From assembly GCA_036675025.1 (NCBI GenBank), contig JAKFFN010000107.1, positions 1 to 14,887 of the forward strand: a DNA stretch of 14,887 bases, given 5' to 3'. Position numbers and translations under genes: made by a program. Each line of letters starts with the position of its first letter. Position 1 is the first letter of the stretch. The notes beneath the pieces were generated by a model. That model did no database searches. It was given only the letters and a program-made list of their open reading frames with translations, and was not told where the DNA came from. This document shows, one piece after another, positions 1 to 8,900 of this stretch. Origin of the DNA: JAKFFN01 sp036675025 (GTDB lineage Bacteria; Sumerlaeota; Sumerlaeia; Sumerlaeales; Sumerlaeaceae).

Positions 1-2273
1 TCGATCTGCGGGATCACCTTGTAACTGCGTCCGGCGATATTGAATCGGTTGACATAGTTACCACCGAGCGCGGACGCGAGGTCGGCGCCGACTTGCGATA
101 GGTTCAGTCCGAGCGCCGCCACTTTGTCGCGGTCGATCACGACCTCCGACTGCGGCTGATCGATCTTCAGATCGATCATCGGGGGAAAATAAAACAGTCC
201 ACTTTCCATCGCTTTTCCGACGATCTGTTGAGCGAACTCCAGCAGTTGTGGGGCCTCTGCCGTTGAGGCTATGATGAACTCCACGGGAAAATTGCTACCG
301 CCGGGCAGCGCAGGGGGCGTCAATCCGAACGTCTCGAGTCCAGGAACCTGCATGAGTCGACCTTGAACCTCCGGAAGAATCTCGAAGACGGATCGATCAC
401 GCTGCTCCCAGGGTTTCACAACCATGCCTCCGAATCCGTCGAAACCGAAGGCGGCGCCGATCGTTGCCGGAAACATCAGCTGGAAAGTGACGTCGCGTTC
501 CGGCGTTTCGAGGAACGCCTCCTCCACCGCTTGTGCATACACACTTTTTTGGTCTGTGGTTGCGTTGGACGGCGCCGTGATCGCGGAAAAGATAACGCTC
601 TGGTCTTCGGGTGGAGCCAGCTCTTGCGGCGAAAACATGTACATGGGAACCGTGGCCAGGCTCAGCAGAACCCACACCGAATACACAGCCGGGCGCATCC
701 GCATGGTACGGTCAAGCACGTGCCCATAAGCAACCCGCAATTTATCGAACATGTGATTCACAAAACCGGTGAACCCGCGTTCTTCCTTGTCAGCACTGCG
801 CAGCAGCCGCGAGGCCATCATCGGCGACAGCGTAAGCGCCACAATGCCGGAGATGGTAACGGCGCCGGCCAGTGTAAGCGCAAATTCCCGGAACAGCGCA
901 CCCGTGAGACCGCCTTGCAGCCCGATAGGCGTGTAAACCGCCGCAAGCGTAAATGTCATCGCTATCACAGGCCCAATGAGTTCACGCGCACCAATAAGCG
1001 CCGCCTGGTAAGGACTGCGGCCCTCCCGAAGATGACGCTCCACGTTCTCCACCACCACGATGGCGTCATCAACCACCAGGCCCACCGACAACACAATCGC
1101 AAGCAGCGTAAGCAGATTCAACGTAAAGCCAAACACCTGCATCAGGAAAATGCCACCAATGAGCGACACCGGTATGGCAATAACCGGCACCAGCACCGAA
1201 CGGAACGACCCGAGAAAAAGATAGATGACGACGATAACAATAAGCAGCGTCTCTAGCAGCGTGTGGACAACCTCGCCAATGGCCTCGTCAATATATGCCG
1301 AAGCGTCATACCCGATGTTCGCCTCCAGCCCTTTTGGCAATTCCTGTTTAACGTTCTTCAGTTCTTCACTTACACGCTGAACCACCTCGATGGTATTCGA
1401 GTTTGGCAGAGGGAAGATACCCATAAACACAGCGGTCTGTCCGGTAAAGCTCACCTCCGTATCGTAATCCTCAGCGCCGAGCTCTACATCAGCCACGTCC
1501 TGTATGCGAACAATGGCATCGTTCTCCTCGCGGATAACTAGCTGCTTGAATTGCTCCGCGGTATGAATGTCCGTGTTGGCCGTCAGGTTTACCTGCACAA
1601 AGTTGCCCTTGGTGCTGCCGACCGCTGCCAGGAAGTTGTTGGCGACAAGCGCATTGCGCACGTCCGACGGACTGATGTTGAGCGCGGCCATCTTGTCGGG
1701 CTTCAACCAGATGCGCATGGCGAAGGTACGGGCACCGAGAATCTCAGCGCGCTGCACACCGGTGAGCGCGGCAAGGCGCGGCTGTACTACGCGCACAAGA
1801 TAATCGGTAATCTCACTTTGGCTCAAGGTGTCTGATGCGAAGCTAAGGTAGGCGGATGCGAATTCAGAATCCGCCGACTCAACACTGATGGATGGCACCT
1901 CGGCCTCGGCCGGTAGTTCGTTGCGAACCTGGTTCACCTTCGCAGTAATGTCAGCCAGGGCCTTCGTAGGCTCATAGTTCAGCTTCAGACGCGCCGTTAC
2001 GAGCGACATGCCCTGCAGGCTTTTTGATTCCACATACTCAATGCCGTCTGCAGAAGCGATAGCCCGTTCAATGGCCGTAGTGATAAACCCACGCACCACG
2101 TCAGCGCTGGCGCCCACGTACACGGTAGACACTGTTACCGATGAATTCTCGCTGCGCGGATACTGCCGTACACTGAGAGACTTCCATGCCCAAAGCCCTG
2201 CAAGAATGATAAGAACGTTTATCACGATTGCCAGGATCGGACGTTTTATGAAGATGTCGGTAAAGTATTTCAT
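1..2273 (-). CDS. RND (HAE1-type) multidrug efflux permease, partial
   Basis: Inner-membrane proton-driven drug exporter of the AcrB/MexB family. It works with the adjacent adaptor and an outer-membrane channel that is not in the window. The frame is open from the ATG at 2271-2273 to the window edge, giving about 757 residues. AcrB-like proteins are near 1040, so roughly the last 280 residues (the later membrane helices) lie outside. The N-terminus MKYFTDIFIKRP followed by a hydrophobic helix is the classic TM1 start. Porter-domain motifs such as GASADVVRGFITT are present. The TM4 proton-relay pair lies in GLVVDDAIVVVEN as Asp402-Asp403, matching AcrB Asp407-Asp408. The gene starts 44 bases after the adaptor stop, so one transcript is likely; no strong Shine-Dalgarno is visible before the ATG. 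The family is certain, but the substrate cannot be told. No frameshift was seen in the stretches I checked codon by codon. Confidence 0.95.
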   Translation of the reverse strand, partial: MKYFTDIFIKRPILAIVINVLIILAGLWAWKSLSVRQYPRSENSSVTVSTVYVGASADVVRGFITTAIERAIASADGIEYVESKSLQGMSLVTARLKLNYEPTKALADITAKVNQVRNELPAEAEVPSISVESADSEFASAYLSFASDTLSQSEITDYLVRVVQPRLAALTGVQRAEILGARTFAMRIWLKPDKMAALNISPSDVRNALVANNFLAAVGSTKGNFVQVNLTANTDIHTAEQFKQLVIREENDAIVRIQDVADVELGAEDYDTEVSFTGQTAVFMGIFPLPNSNTIEVVQRVSEELKNVKQELPKGLEANIGYDASAYIDEAIGEVVHTLLETLLIVIVVIYLFLGSFRSVLVPVIAIPVSLIGGIFLMQVFGFTLNLLTLLAIVLSVGLVVDDAIVVVENVERHLREGRSPYQAALIGARELIGPVIAMTFTLAAVYTPIGLQGGLTGALFREFALTLAGAVTISGIVALTLSPMMASRLLRSADKEERGFTGFVNHMFDKLRVAYGHVLDRTMRMRPAVYSVWVLLSLATVPMYMFSPQELAPPEDQSVIFSAITAPSNATTDQKSVYAQAVEEAFLETPERDVTFQLMFPATIGAAFGFDGFGGMVVKPWEQRDRSVFEILPEVQGRLMQVPGLETFGLTPPALPGGSNFPVEFIIASTAEAPQLLEFAQQIVGKAMESGLFYFPPMIDLKIDQPQSEVVIDRDKVAALGLNLSQVGADLASALGGNYVNRFNIAGRSYKVIPQI

Positions 2274-2317
2274 GGTGACTGCGAGTGCGCGAAATCCTGT
2301 TCAGAACAGAGAGAGGT

Positions 2318-3460
2318 TTAGGTGTTAGCCGGTTTGGGATCCAGCTTGAATTCAGGAGCGAGGGTATTATCAATTTCCACAGCCTGGCCGGGACGCAGTT
2401 TAAAGACGCCAGTGCTTACGATCCGGTCGCCTTCTTTCACGCCTTCGCGGGCGACAACGAAGTCACCCTGGTGATCGCCAAGGCGAACGAACTGCTGACG
2501 CACTACGAGGGAAGCTGTTGTGTCTTCGGATTTCTCATCCGGTTCTTCAATAACGAAAACACTATCGCCGTAAGGTGCGTGCTGCACAGCCGTAGACGGA
2601 ATGAGAAGCACAGTCTCCGTATGGCCGAGAATAAGATCGACAGACGCAAACATGCCCGGGCGAAGTTTGCGGTCGGAATTAGGCAGAGTCGCCTGCACCC
2701 GCACGCTTCGCGTTGCCGGATCGATACCCGGATTGATGGCGGTTATCTTGCCTTCAAAGCGTTGATCAGGGTAAGCATCCGTAGTTACAGAAATCGTCAG
2801 TCCCTCTTTCACTTTGCCCAGGTGCTGCTGCGGCAGAGAGAAATCTACAAACACCGGGTCCAGCGCCTGGAGCGAAACCACCGGGCTGCCCTTCTGCAGA
2901 AACTGTCCCACGCTGATGTGCTTGATGCCAAGTTTGCCGGCGAAAGGAGCGCGTACTGTTTTCTTCGCAATAATGGCCTTCAGGTTCTCAACTTTCGCCA
3001 GCGACTCCTTGAGTCCTACGGCGGCAGCATCAAATTCCTGCTGGGAGATGTTCTGGCTTTCGATAAGCTGCTTGGCGCGCTTATACGAAACCAGGCTCAG
3101 CTCTGCAGATGCCTCAGCGGCGCGAAGCTCAGCCTGCTCTACGTCTACATCCAGTTGCACCAGCAGGTCGCCGGCCAGCACTTCCTTGCCCGGCTCGAAT
3201 TTGATTTCACGAACGACGCCCTCGGCCTCCGTGCTGACTTCAGTTCCCTGTACGGCCATTACCGATCCGACAGAAGAAACGCGCGGCTGCCACTCTTCTT
3301 TGCGCACGTTAATCATATTTACGACTTCCGGCGGGATAATCTGCTTCGCGGCAGACTCCTCCATGGAACTGAACTGCTCCAGCTTAATGCCGCCAAGGCC
3401 GGCAATCATGGGCAGCACGATGATGATTCCCAGAAGCGCCCATAGGAGATTCTTTAACAT
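2318..3460 (-). CDS. RND efflux periplasmic adaptor (membrane fusion protein, HlyD/AcrA type)
   Basis: Periplasmic adaptor of 380 residues linking the RND permease to an outer-membrane channel. Residues 4-24 form an N-terminal hydrophobic anchor; no lipobox cysteine is seen, so it is probably a signal anchor, not a lipoprotein. Two lipoyl/barrel-sandwich halves lie at about 68-104 (VSTEAEGVVREIKFEPG) and 169-199 (VRAPFAGKLGIKHISVGQFL). They flank an Ala/Glu/Lys-rich helical hairpin at about 105-168. A beta-barrel (about 200-285, with NPGIDPATRSVRVQATLPN) and a membrane-proximal domain follow. Length and domain order are normal for the family. The start is supported by AGGAA about ten bases before the ATG. 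It is first in the operon with the permease downstream. The next upstream gene on this strand is cut off by a terminator, and a candidate promoter lies just upstream. No regulator gene of the TetR or MarR type is in the window. Confidence 0.95.
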   Translation of the reverse strand: MLKNLLWALLGIIIVLPMIAGLGGIKLEQFSSMEESAAKQIIPPEVVNMINVRKEEWQPRVSSVGSVMAVQGTEVSTEAEGVVREIKFEPGKEVLAGDLLVQLDVDVEQAELRAAEASAELSLVSYKRAKQLIESQNISQQEFDAAAVGLKESLAKVENLKAIIAKKTVRAPFAGKLGIKHISVGQFLQKGSPVVSLQALDPVFVDFSLPQQHLGKVKEGLTISVTTDAYPDQRFEGKITAINPGIDPATRSVRVQATLPNSDRKLRPGMFASVDLILGHTETVLLIPSTAVQHAPYGDSVFVIEEPDEKSEDTTASLVVRQQFVRLGDHQGDFVVAREGVKEGDRIVSTGVFKLRPGQAVEIDNTLAPEFKLDPKPANT

Positions 3461-3494
3461 TGTGACGATTTCCTACTGCTAACCAAAACCGGAA

Positions 3495-3522
3495 ATTCTA
3501 CCTTCCGCAGATGTGTCATCAA
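3495..3522 (-). promoter_or_regulatory. Candidate sigma-70-type promoter of the efflux operon
   Basis: On the minus strand, TTGATG (3517-3522) and TAGAAT (3495-3500) are separated by 16 bases. These are 4/6 and 5/6 matches to the -35 and -10 consensus. Transcription would start near 3488, leaving a leader of about 28 bases before the adaptor ATG. The position is sensible for the first gene of the operon, but the call rests on consensus matching only. Confidence 0.45.
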
Positions 3523-3525
3523 AAG

Positions 3526-3548
3526 TTTTCGCTTTTCGCTATGCATAG
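3526..3548. repeat. 10-bp palindrome plus tandem heptamer upstream of the efflux promoter
   Basis: CTATGCATAG at 3539-3548 is a perfect 10-bp palindrome. Immediately beside it, TTTTCGC occurs twice in tandem (3526-3532 and 3533-3539). Both lie just upstream of the candidate -35 box of the efflux operon, where an activator or repressor could bind. A short palindrome can occur by chance, so this is only a candidate operator. Confidence 0.25.
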
Positions 3549-3682
3549 TTTTGCACATGATTTCCTGCAGATTTTCTCCATCACGTAAATGACGAGAGAA
3601 GAGAAACCAGTGCGACAGCCATGGCAAAAATTTCTAAAAAAGTTTTCCTTCCAGAGCAACGCATGATATTCCAATGCCAAAA

Positions 3683-3722
3683 TAGAACGCCCCCGGCTGA
3701 GGGGATAGCCGGGAGCGTTCTA
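3683..3722 (-). terminator. Rho-independent terminator after the propeller/CARDB gene
   Basis: Two 16-base arms (3683-3698 and 3707-3722) are complementary except for one mismatch and enclose an 8-base loop. The stem core is GC-rich (CCCCGGCT/AGCCGGG). Read on the minus strand, the hairpin is followed by the end of the stem and TTTT. The other direction has no T run, so it acts for the minus-strand gene ending at 3749. It separates that gene from the efflux operon. Confidence 0.85.
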
Positions 3723-3748
3723 AAACTACGAAACCGGGGCAGCTTCGA

Positions 3749-5515
3749 TTAGATCGGCCCGAGCACGTAAAGGTTATTTGTCTCGTCGATCTCAAAATAC
3801 GTGTTCGGCGAGTCGAGCATGAGCAGAAGGTAGTGAGGCGTAGTTTTTACGGCCTTCGGCAGCTTGACCTTTCGCACCTTTGGCTGCTTGCCCGGCTTCT
3901 TCGGCGGCAGCAGCCCCGGCGTCAGGGTAATTTCTTCGTTCGGCTGCAAAGCAGGCACCGCCACTTCAAACAAGAACACAACACCGCTTGGCCCGAAGTC
4001 CGGAGTTGGGCTCGCAAAGAAGGCCAGCGTTGTTTCACTGCTGACGACAGTGCCGCCATTGCGCACAACAACATTGCCAAGCAGTGTGGCCTTTTTGTTT
4101 TTGCGCGTTGCAGTTATACTGCTCTGGCCAAACTGGTAGTCAGCAAGAGCAAGCTGGCCGCCTATAGTACCGTTTGCCCGAACACGGATAAGCGCAGCAG
4201 TGGAGCTGCCTGGGATCATCACCTGCGTCGAGAAAACTATCAGGCTGTCCTGCGCACCGATAACCAGTCTCGCCTCCTGCGTGTTCTTAAACGCCGCGTT
4301 ACTGGGTGTTACCGCCAGGTGCCACTGGTACTGGCCAGTCGGCGATAACTGAGCCGCGATCAGTTTGCGGTTGTTTGCTCCTTGCGTTGAATCTTCATAG
4401 GTAACACGAATGTTTCCGTTGCCAGTTTCAACGACATTGTCAGGGGATTGAGATACACCAATGCCAGGTAGCTCGGTTGCAACGGGAATCAGGCCAGCCG
4501 TGTTGACTCTGCCCACATACGAGTTAAAATTGTCACTGCTTATCTGCTCCCCGTAAACTATGACAGGATCTCCGAAGGCACTTTCCATCAGCTCAAACTC
4601 TGCCAGTACATGACCGCTGCCTGTGTTAAGAGGAACGCTTGGGTTGAACACAAGAGGGTCCACAAATTCGTTAGCCATCAGCCGCTGCGGCGACACCGCG
4701 CCATCAAACCAAACAGCCAGTACATGGCCATTTGACCGGCGAGCCAGCTTGATCCCAAACTGGTTCCCGGCCGCGTTCAGGCTCAGTAACTGGTCAAAAT
4801 CGGCTACCCCTGCTGCAGAGATCGGCTGGATGACAACTTCCCCACCAATACCCACGCGTTCTAGCCCAACATAACAGCCACCTTCCCCGTCGCCAATCAT
4901 GTCGCTGATTGCATCTCCTGATACAGCGGAAATGGTTGCCGGTGATGCCCACATGCTTTGACCAGCAGAGTTAAAGCGGCGGGCGTTCAACACAATACCT
5001 TGGCTGTATGCCAGGATGAAGCCATTAAACCCATCTGATATGGCATCCTCAAGCACCTCATCGCCGGTGCCTGCCAGGTAAAGTGAGCCATTTGGAGAAA
5101 ACAAAGTCTGGCCACTTGGCGCCAGTTTTTGCACATAAACGTCGTAGTTGCCGCCGCGCGGATCAGACCACATAATGAAGCAGCCACCGTCAGTCGTCGG
5201 TACTACATGAATATCAGTCTGGTCTCCGGCAGCTGTGCAGATTTCAATGGGACCGGAGCCCCAAACCAGCTGACCGTTTTCTCCGTATCGGCGCGCCAGT
5301 ATGTTCTGGCCCGTGCTTAAATTAAAATCATGATAGACACAAATAATGCCGCCCTGCCCATCGGGTACACTCCCCGTCTCTAGAACACGGGTGCTGGTGT
5401 TCACAAGAATTTGCTGGTTAACATCATCAGGCCAGATAGCAAAACTCGAGTGGGTTAAAGCAGGAAGAGCACCAGCAAACGCGAGAATTGCAGCAAACCG
5501 AAAACAGGTGTTCAT
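3749..5515 (-). CDS. Secreted beta-propeller-like repeat protein with C-terminal CARDB-like domain
   Basis: A 588-residue exported protein of unknown function. A signal peptide covers about residues 1-26, with likely cleavage after SSFA. The body (about 27-470) has repeats of roughly 50 residues, each with a DGxGG-type turn followed by a beta strand. Examples are DGQGG at 52-56, DGFNG at 161-165 and DGEGG at 209-213. The second repeat carries the typical WSDPRGGNYDVYVQKL pattern seen in secreted WxDxR-type propeller repeats. I count about seven to eight blades. Residues about 471-588 resemble a CARDB (Ig-like adhesion) domain ending in FEIDETNNLYVLGPI. A Lys/Pro-rich stretch (537-557, eight Lys in 21 residues) interrupts that domain. 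The start is fixed by a strong GGAGG five bases before the ATG. It is monocistronic, with its own terminator. A surface or extracellular binding role is inference only. Confidence 0.8.
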   Translation of the reverse strand: MNTCFRFAAILAFAGALPALTHSSFAIWPDDVNQQILVNTSTRVLETGSVPDGQGGIICVYHDFNLSTGQNILARRYGENGQLVWGSGPIEICTAAGDQTDIHVVPTTDGGCFIMWSDPRGGNYDVYVQKLAPSGQTLFSPNGSLYLAGTGDEVLEDAISDGFNGFILAYSQGIVLNARRFNSAGQSMWASPATISAVSGDAISDMIGDGEGGCYVGLERVGIGGEVVIQPISAAGVADFDQLLSLNAAGNQFGIKLARRSNGHVLAVWFDGAVSPQRLMANEFVDPLVFNPSVPLNTGSGHVLAEFELMESAFGDPVIVYGEQISSDNFNSYVGRVNTAGLIPVATELPGIGVSQSPDNVVETGNGNIRVTYEDSTQGANNRKLIAAQLSPTGQYQWHLAVTPSNAAFKNTQEARLVIGAQDSLIVFSTQVMIPGSSTAALIRVRANGTIGGQLALADYQFGQSSITATRKNKKATLLGNVVVRNGGTVVSSETTLAFFASPTPDFGPSGVVFLFEVAVPALQPNEEITLTPGLLPPKKPGKQPKVRKVKLPKAVKTTPHYLLLMLDSPNTYFEIDETNNLYVLGPI

Positions 5516-5924
5516 AACTTCCTCCGATGAGATGTTGCAGACGCGCAGGTGAAAGGCCTGTGGAGGAACTGCACGCAGGCATTTAATGCTTCTTTAAACG
5601 CCAGACAGTCAAGATAATTAACCTTACACGGCGCAATAGCCCCCCGTTTTCCACGTCCTTCCCTGATAGCACCCGTGTTGCCAGCGTAAGTATTTAAGGA
5701 ACCACATTGCGACCGCGGGAAATGCTCCTGCGTATCAAGGGAAACGAATAGACCTGCCATTGAAGCAATAGCCATGTCTCGCGACGTCTGCAGTGGCTCG
5801 CCCTCATTCAGCTCACTATCATTCAAACGTCCATCTCGCCCTCCCGCCTCGGAAATTTTCTTACTTTCGCACTTGCTTGCGCCCCTGCGCGTCTGGCATA
5901 ACGCCTCGACCTAAGTGCATACCA
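5516..5924. other. Divergent intergenic region (409 bp), no supported gene
   Basis: This gap must hold the promoters for the minus-strand propeller gene and the plus-strand zinc-ribbon/TPR/AAA+ gene. On the minus strand a good -35-like TTGACT lies at 5607-5612, with only a weak CATTAA 18 bases downstream. On the plus strand TTGCTT (5873-5878) and CATAAC (5897-5902), 18 bases apart, are a weak candidate that would give a very short leader. A 104-codon minus-strand frame starting with TTG at 5826 covers much of the gap but has no recognisable sequence or ribosome site. I see no RNA gene, strong hairpin, or cluster of DnaA boxes. Confidence 0.5.
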
Positions 5925-8900
5925 ATGAGTACCTTTTACCGCCAGGAAACCATAAACGAAGTCAATAACCTGCTGGATATCCGGCGGCTTATGCAGTCTA
6001 TTGATTACCGGTTCGACAAGTTTCAGGAGAACCCGAAGACTGCCAAGGGCTTTTGCCCCATCCACCGCGAAGGCCTTTTCCGCAACCTGCTGATCGACAA
6101 AGAAGCCCGCACTTTCCGCTGCCAGTACACCCAGTGCCAGGGCAGCCAGGGCGGCAACCTTGTCAGCCTTTTTGCCCAGGCGGGCGGTATCGATATAGAT
6201 ACTGCGGTGCGTACCATCGTACGCGATCAAACCCTGCCTGTCACGCTGCCTGTAAACGAAGAGATGATCCGTACAGAACTCGAAGCCGCAGCGGGTGAAA
6301 CGGCATCGGGCCAGGATGAAGCTGCCGAGCAGCGTTACCTGCAAGTGCTGGAAGGCGACCCGAACTCCGCCGAGGCGCACCATGGTTTGCTTAAGATTTA
6401 TGAAATGCGCGGAGCCCGGGAGCAGCGCAGCCATAAGCTGCCAACGGTCTGCCGACTGAAAATCGCCGCAGGCAAGGCAGCCGACATCGGCGATCTGATC
6501 CAGGAATGGTCTGAACTCGACCCCGACAATTCCGAGGCCCGATTTGCCTGCGCTGAGCTCCTCTATGCCCAGGGCGATGCCGAGTCTGCCGTCATGGAAT
6601 TTATGGGCGGCGGCGACGCCTGCGAAGGTAAGGGCGAACTTGATGCCGCGCTGCATGCGTATCAGCGCGCTGCCACCATCAGCGCTGAACACAATATTGA
6701 TGTCATTGATGTGACGCCCCACGTGATCCGCGTTTTAAACCAGGCCGGCAAAAACGCTGAAGCGGTCGACTACCTTTCCGGCCTCGGCGAAAAAGCCGCA
6801 GAATCGGGCAACATGGAAGCGGCCACCGAGTTCTTCGTTATGGCCATCGAAGTGGAACCTGACCGCGGCGACATCAGGAAGCGCTTTCTTGATACGGCAA
6901 TGAAAGTGCCCGCCAGCCCCGTCATTTCCCATCACGTGGTTCAGTCTGCGCAATACCTGCGCGATCACGACGAGACTGATGCCGCACTGCAGGCGCTTGA
7001 GACTTACAGCGCCATCGCGCCTGATGATGAGAACGTGCTGCAATCGCTCATCAACGAGTATAATAATAATGGCCGTGCCGCCGATGCCTTCGACCTGGAA
7101 GCGCGGCTGGCTCGCCTCCTGTACACGCAGGGCCGCGCGGAAGAGTCGCAGGAAATCGTGGAGCGGGTGCTGACATGGCAGCCCCAGCATGTGGCGATGC
7201 TGGAGACGCTTATATTTATCCAGCAGCAGGAAGGCCTGGAGCAGGAAAGCTCCGAAACCGAACGCCGGCTGATTCGCGCCCTGCTTGCCCAGAAAAAATA
7301 CGCCGAAGCACTCGATCACATTAACGCTCTGCCGGTGGATCGCGTACCGGTTGATGACGTGCTCGACCTGAAGGCTGCTACCTATGAGGGCCTTGGCCGC
7401 GCCGGCGATACTGCCGCAACAGAAAATGCCGTGGCTGCGCTGGAAGAACTGGCTGACAAACACCTGGAACAAACAACCGGAAGACGGGCAATCGCGTACC
7501 TGCAGCGTGCCGTGGAACTTCTCGATTCGCCGCCGCCGTCGCTGCTTTTCAAGCTCGCCCGCGGTTACCTGCGCAATCGCGACTTCACCCACGTTCGCGA
7601 TACGGTAATCACCGCTTGTGAAACCCTTGCGGGCAAAGACCGCCTGGATGAAGCGATCCTGGAAGCGGAACGGTACTCTAACCTTATCCCGGAAGATACG
7701 GACCTGGTGCGTTACCTGGTCGAACTCTACCTGCGCTTTGACGATAAGCCTGCGGCCGTAGCCCGGATGCGGCGCCTGGCAGATGAACTCACGCAGCTTG
7801 GGCGTGGCGCCGAAGCCCATGAAGTACTGGAACAGGCTAACGACCTTGAACCGCAGAACCTGCAGACGCTGGACGACCAGCTGCACCGTTTCCGCGAAGC
7901 AGGCAACGAGGAAAAGGTTCTGCAGAGCCTTCATAAAATTGCCTCTCTTCATGAGGAAGAAGGAAACTTCGAAGCAGCAACACCTTGCCTGGAAGAGTAC
8001 CTGAAAAGCAAGCCCGATGACAGCGCAGCAATTATCCGACTCATCTTTGCCTACGACAAACTGGAAAAACCCGGTGAGGCGCGACAGTGGCGTCTCCAGC
8101 TGGCGCGGGTGTATCGTGCCGCGCATGATTATGACCGTGAAGCGCGCGCACTGCGCGATGTATTAAGCAAGCTGCCCGATGACGACGAAGCATTGAACAT
8201 GCTGATCAATGCAGAGTTCAGCCGCGGCGATATGCAGGCCGGCGTAACAGTGGCGCGTCGGCTGACGAGTCTTTTAACAGCAGCCGGAAAAACCGAAGCT
8301 GCCCGCAAAACCCTCATGAAAGCTGTGGAGAGGGTTCCTGAAAACCTGGAACTCAATCGCGACATTTACGAAATCCACCGCAACGCCAGGCAGACTAACC
8401 AGGCCATTACCTGGGGCCACAAACTGATTAATATCTACCGCAACTCCGGCAAGAGCGCTGATGCCGCCGTGGTGTTCGATCAGCTCATCGAACTCGACAG
8501 CGCGAACCTGGCTCTTAAGCAGGAGCAGTTGACCTTTCTGGAAGAGGCGGGTCGCACGGCCGAAGTGGTGGAGAAGCGTCTGGCCCTGGCAGACCTTTAC
8601 CGTAAACAGGAACGCTTTGCCGATGCCGACGCGATGCTGAATGCCATCGTTAAGGCTGATTCGCGAAATTTGGAAGCTCGACAGCAGTTGGCCGACCTGC
8701 ATCTTCACCTGGGCGAAAATGCCAAGGCAGAGGCGCAGTTTATCCGCATGGCCGGCATACACCATCTCGAAGGTGAAAGCCGCACAGCAGTTAATCTGCT
8801 GAACAAGGTGCTGGTAACAAATCCCGCCAGCGCCGATGCACGGCGCCAACTCTCGCAAATCTATCGCGCTGAAGGCAATATTCGCGCAGCAGTTTCTCAG

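Noticed and set aside
363..1256. 297-codon plus-strand open frame
   Set aside because: It lies opposite the RND permease, whose motifs are intact; the frame is rich in His, Arg and Asn and resembles no protein family.
2285..3445. 386-codon plus-strand open frame
   Set aside because: It is the mirror of the adaptor gene, which has clear lipoyl and barrel domains; the opposite frame has none.
5512..5826. 104-codon minus-strand frame overlapping the propeller gene start by four bases
   Set aside because: The overlap is suggestive of coupling, but it needs a TTG start, has no ribosome site, and its sequence is composition-like with no motif or signal.
5793..5924. 44-codon upstream extension of the zinc-ribbon/TPR/AAA+ gene
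   Set aside because: The extension is rich in Pro, Arg, His and Cys, unlike the rest; DnaG homology begins just after the ATG at 5925.
5516..5924. Possible replication origin beside a DnaA-like gene
   Set aside because: No cluster of TTATCCACA-like DnaA boxes or AT-rich unwinding stretch is seen, and the gene is not a true DnaA because it lacks domain IV.
6735..8126. 463-codon minus-strand open frame
   Set aside because: It is antisense to the TPR-like array. Its length results from the GC-rich, Ala/Glu-rich codons of the real gene, and it has no recognisable motif.
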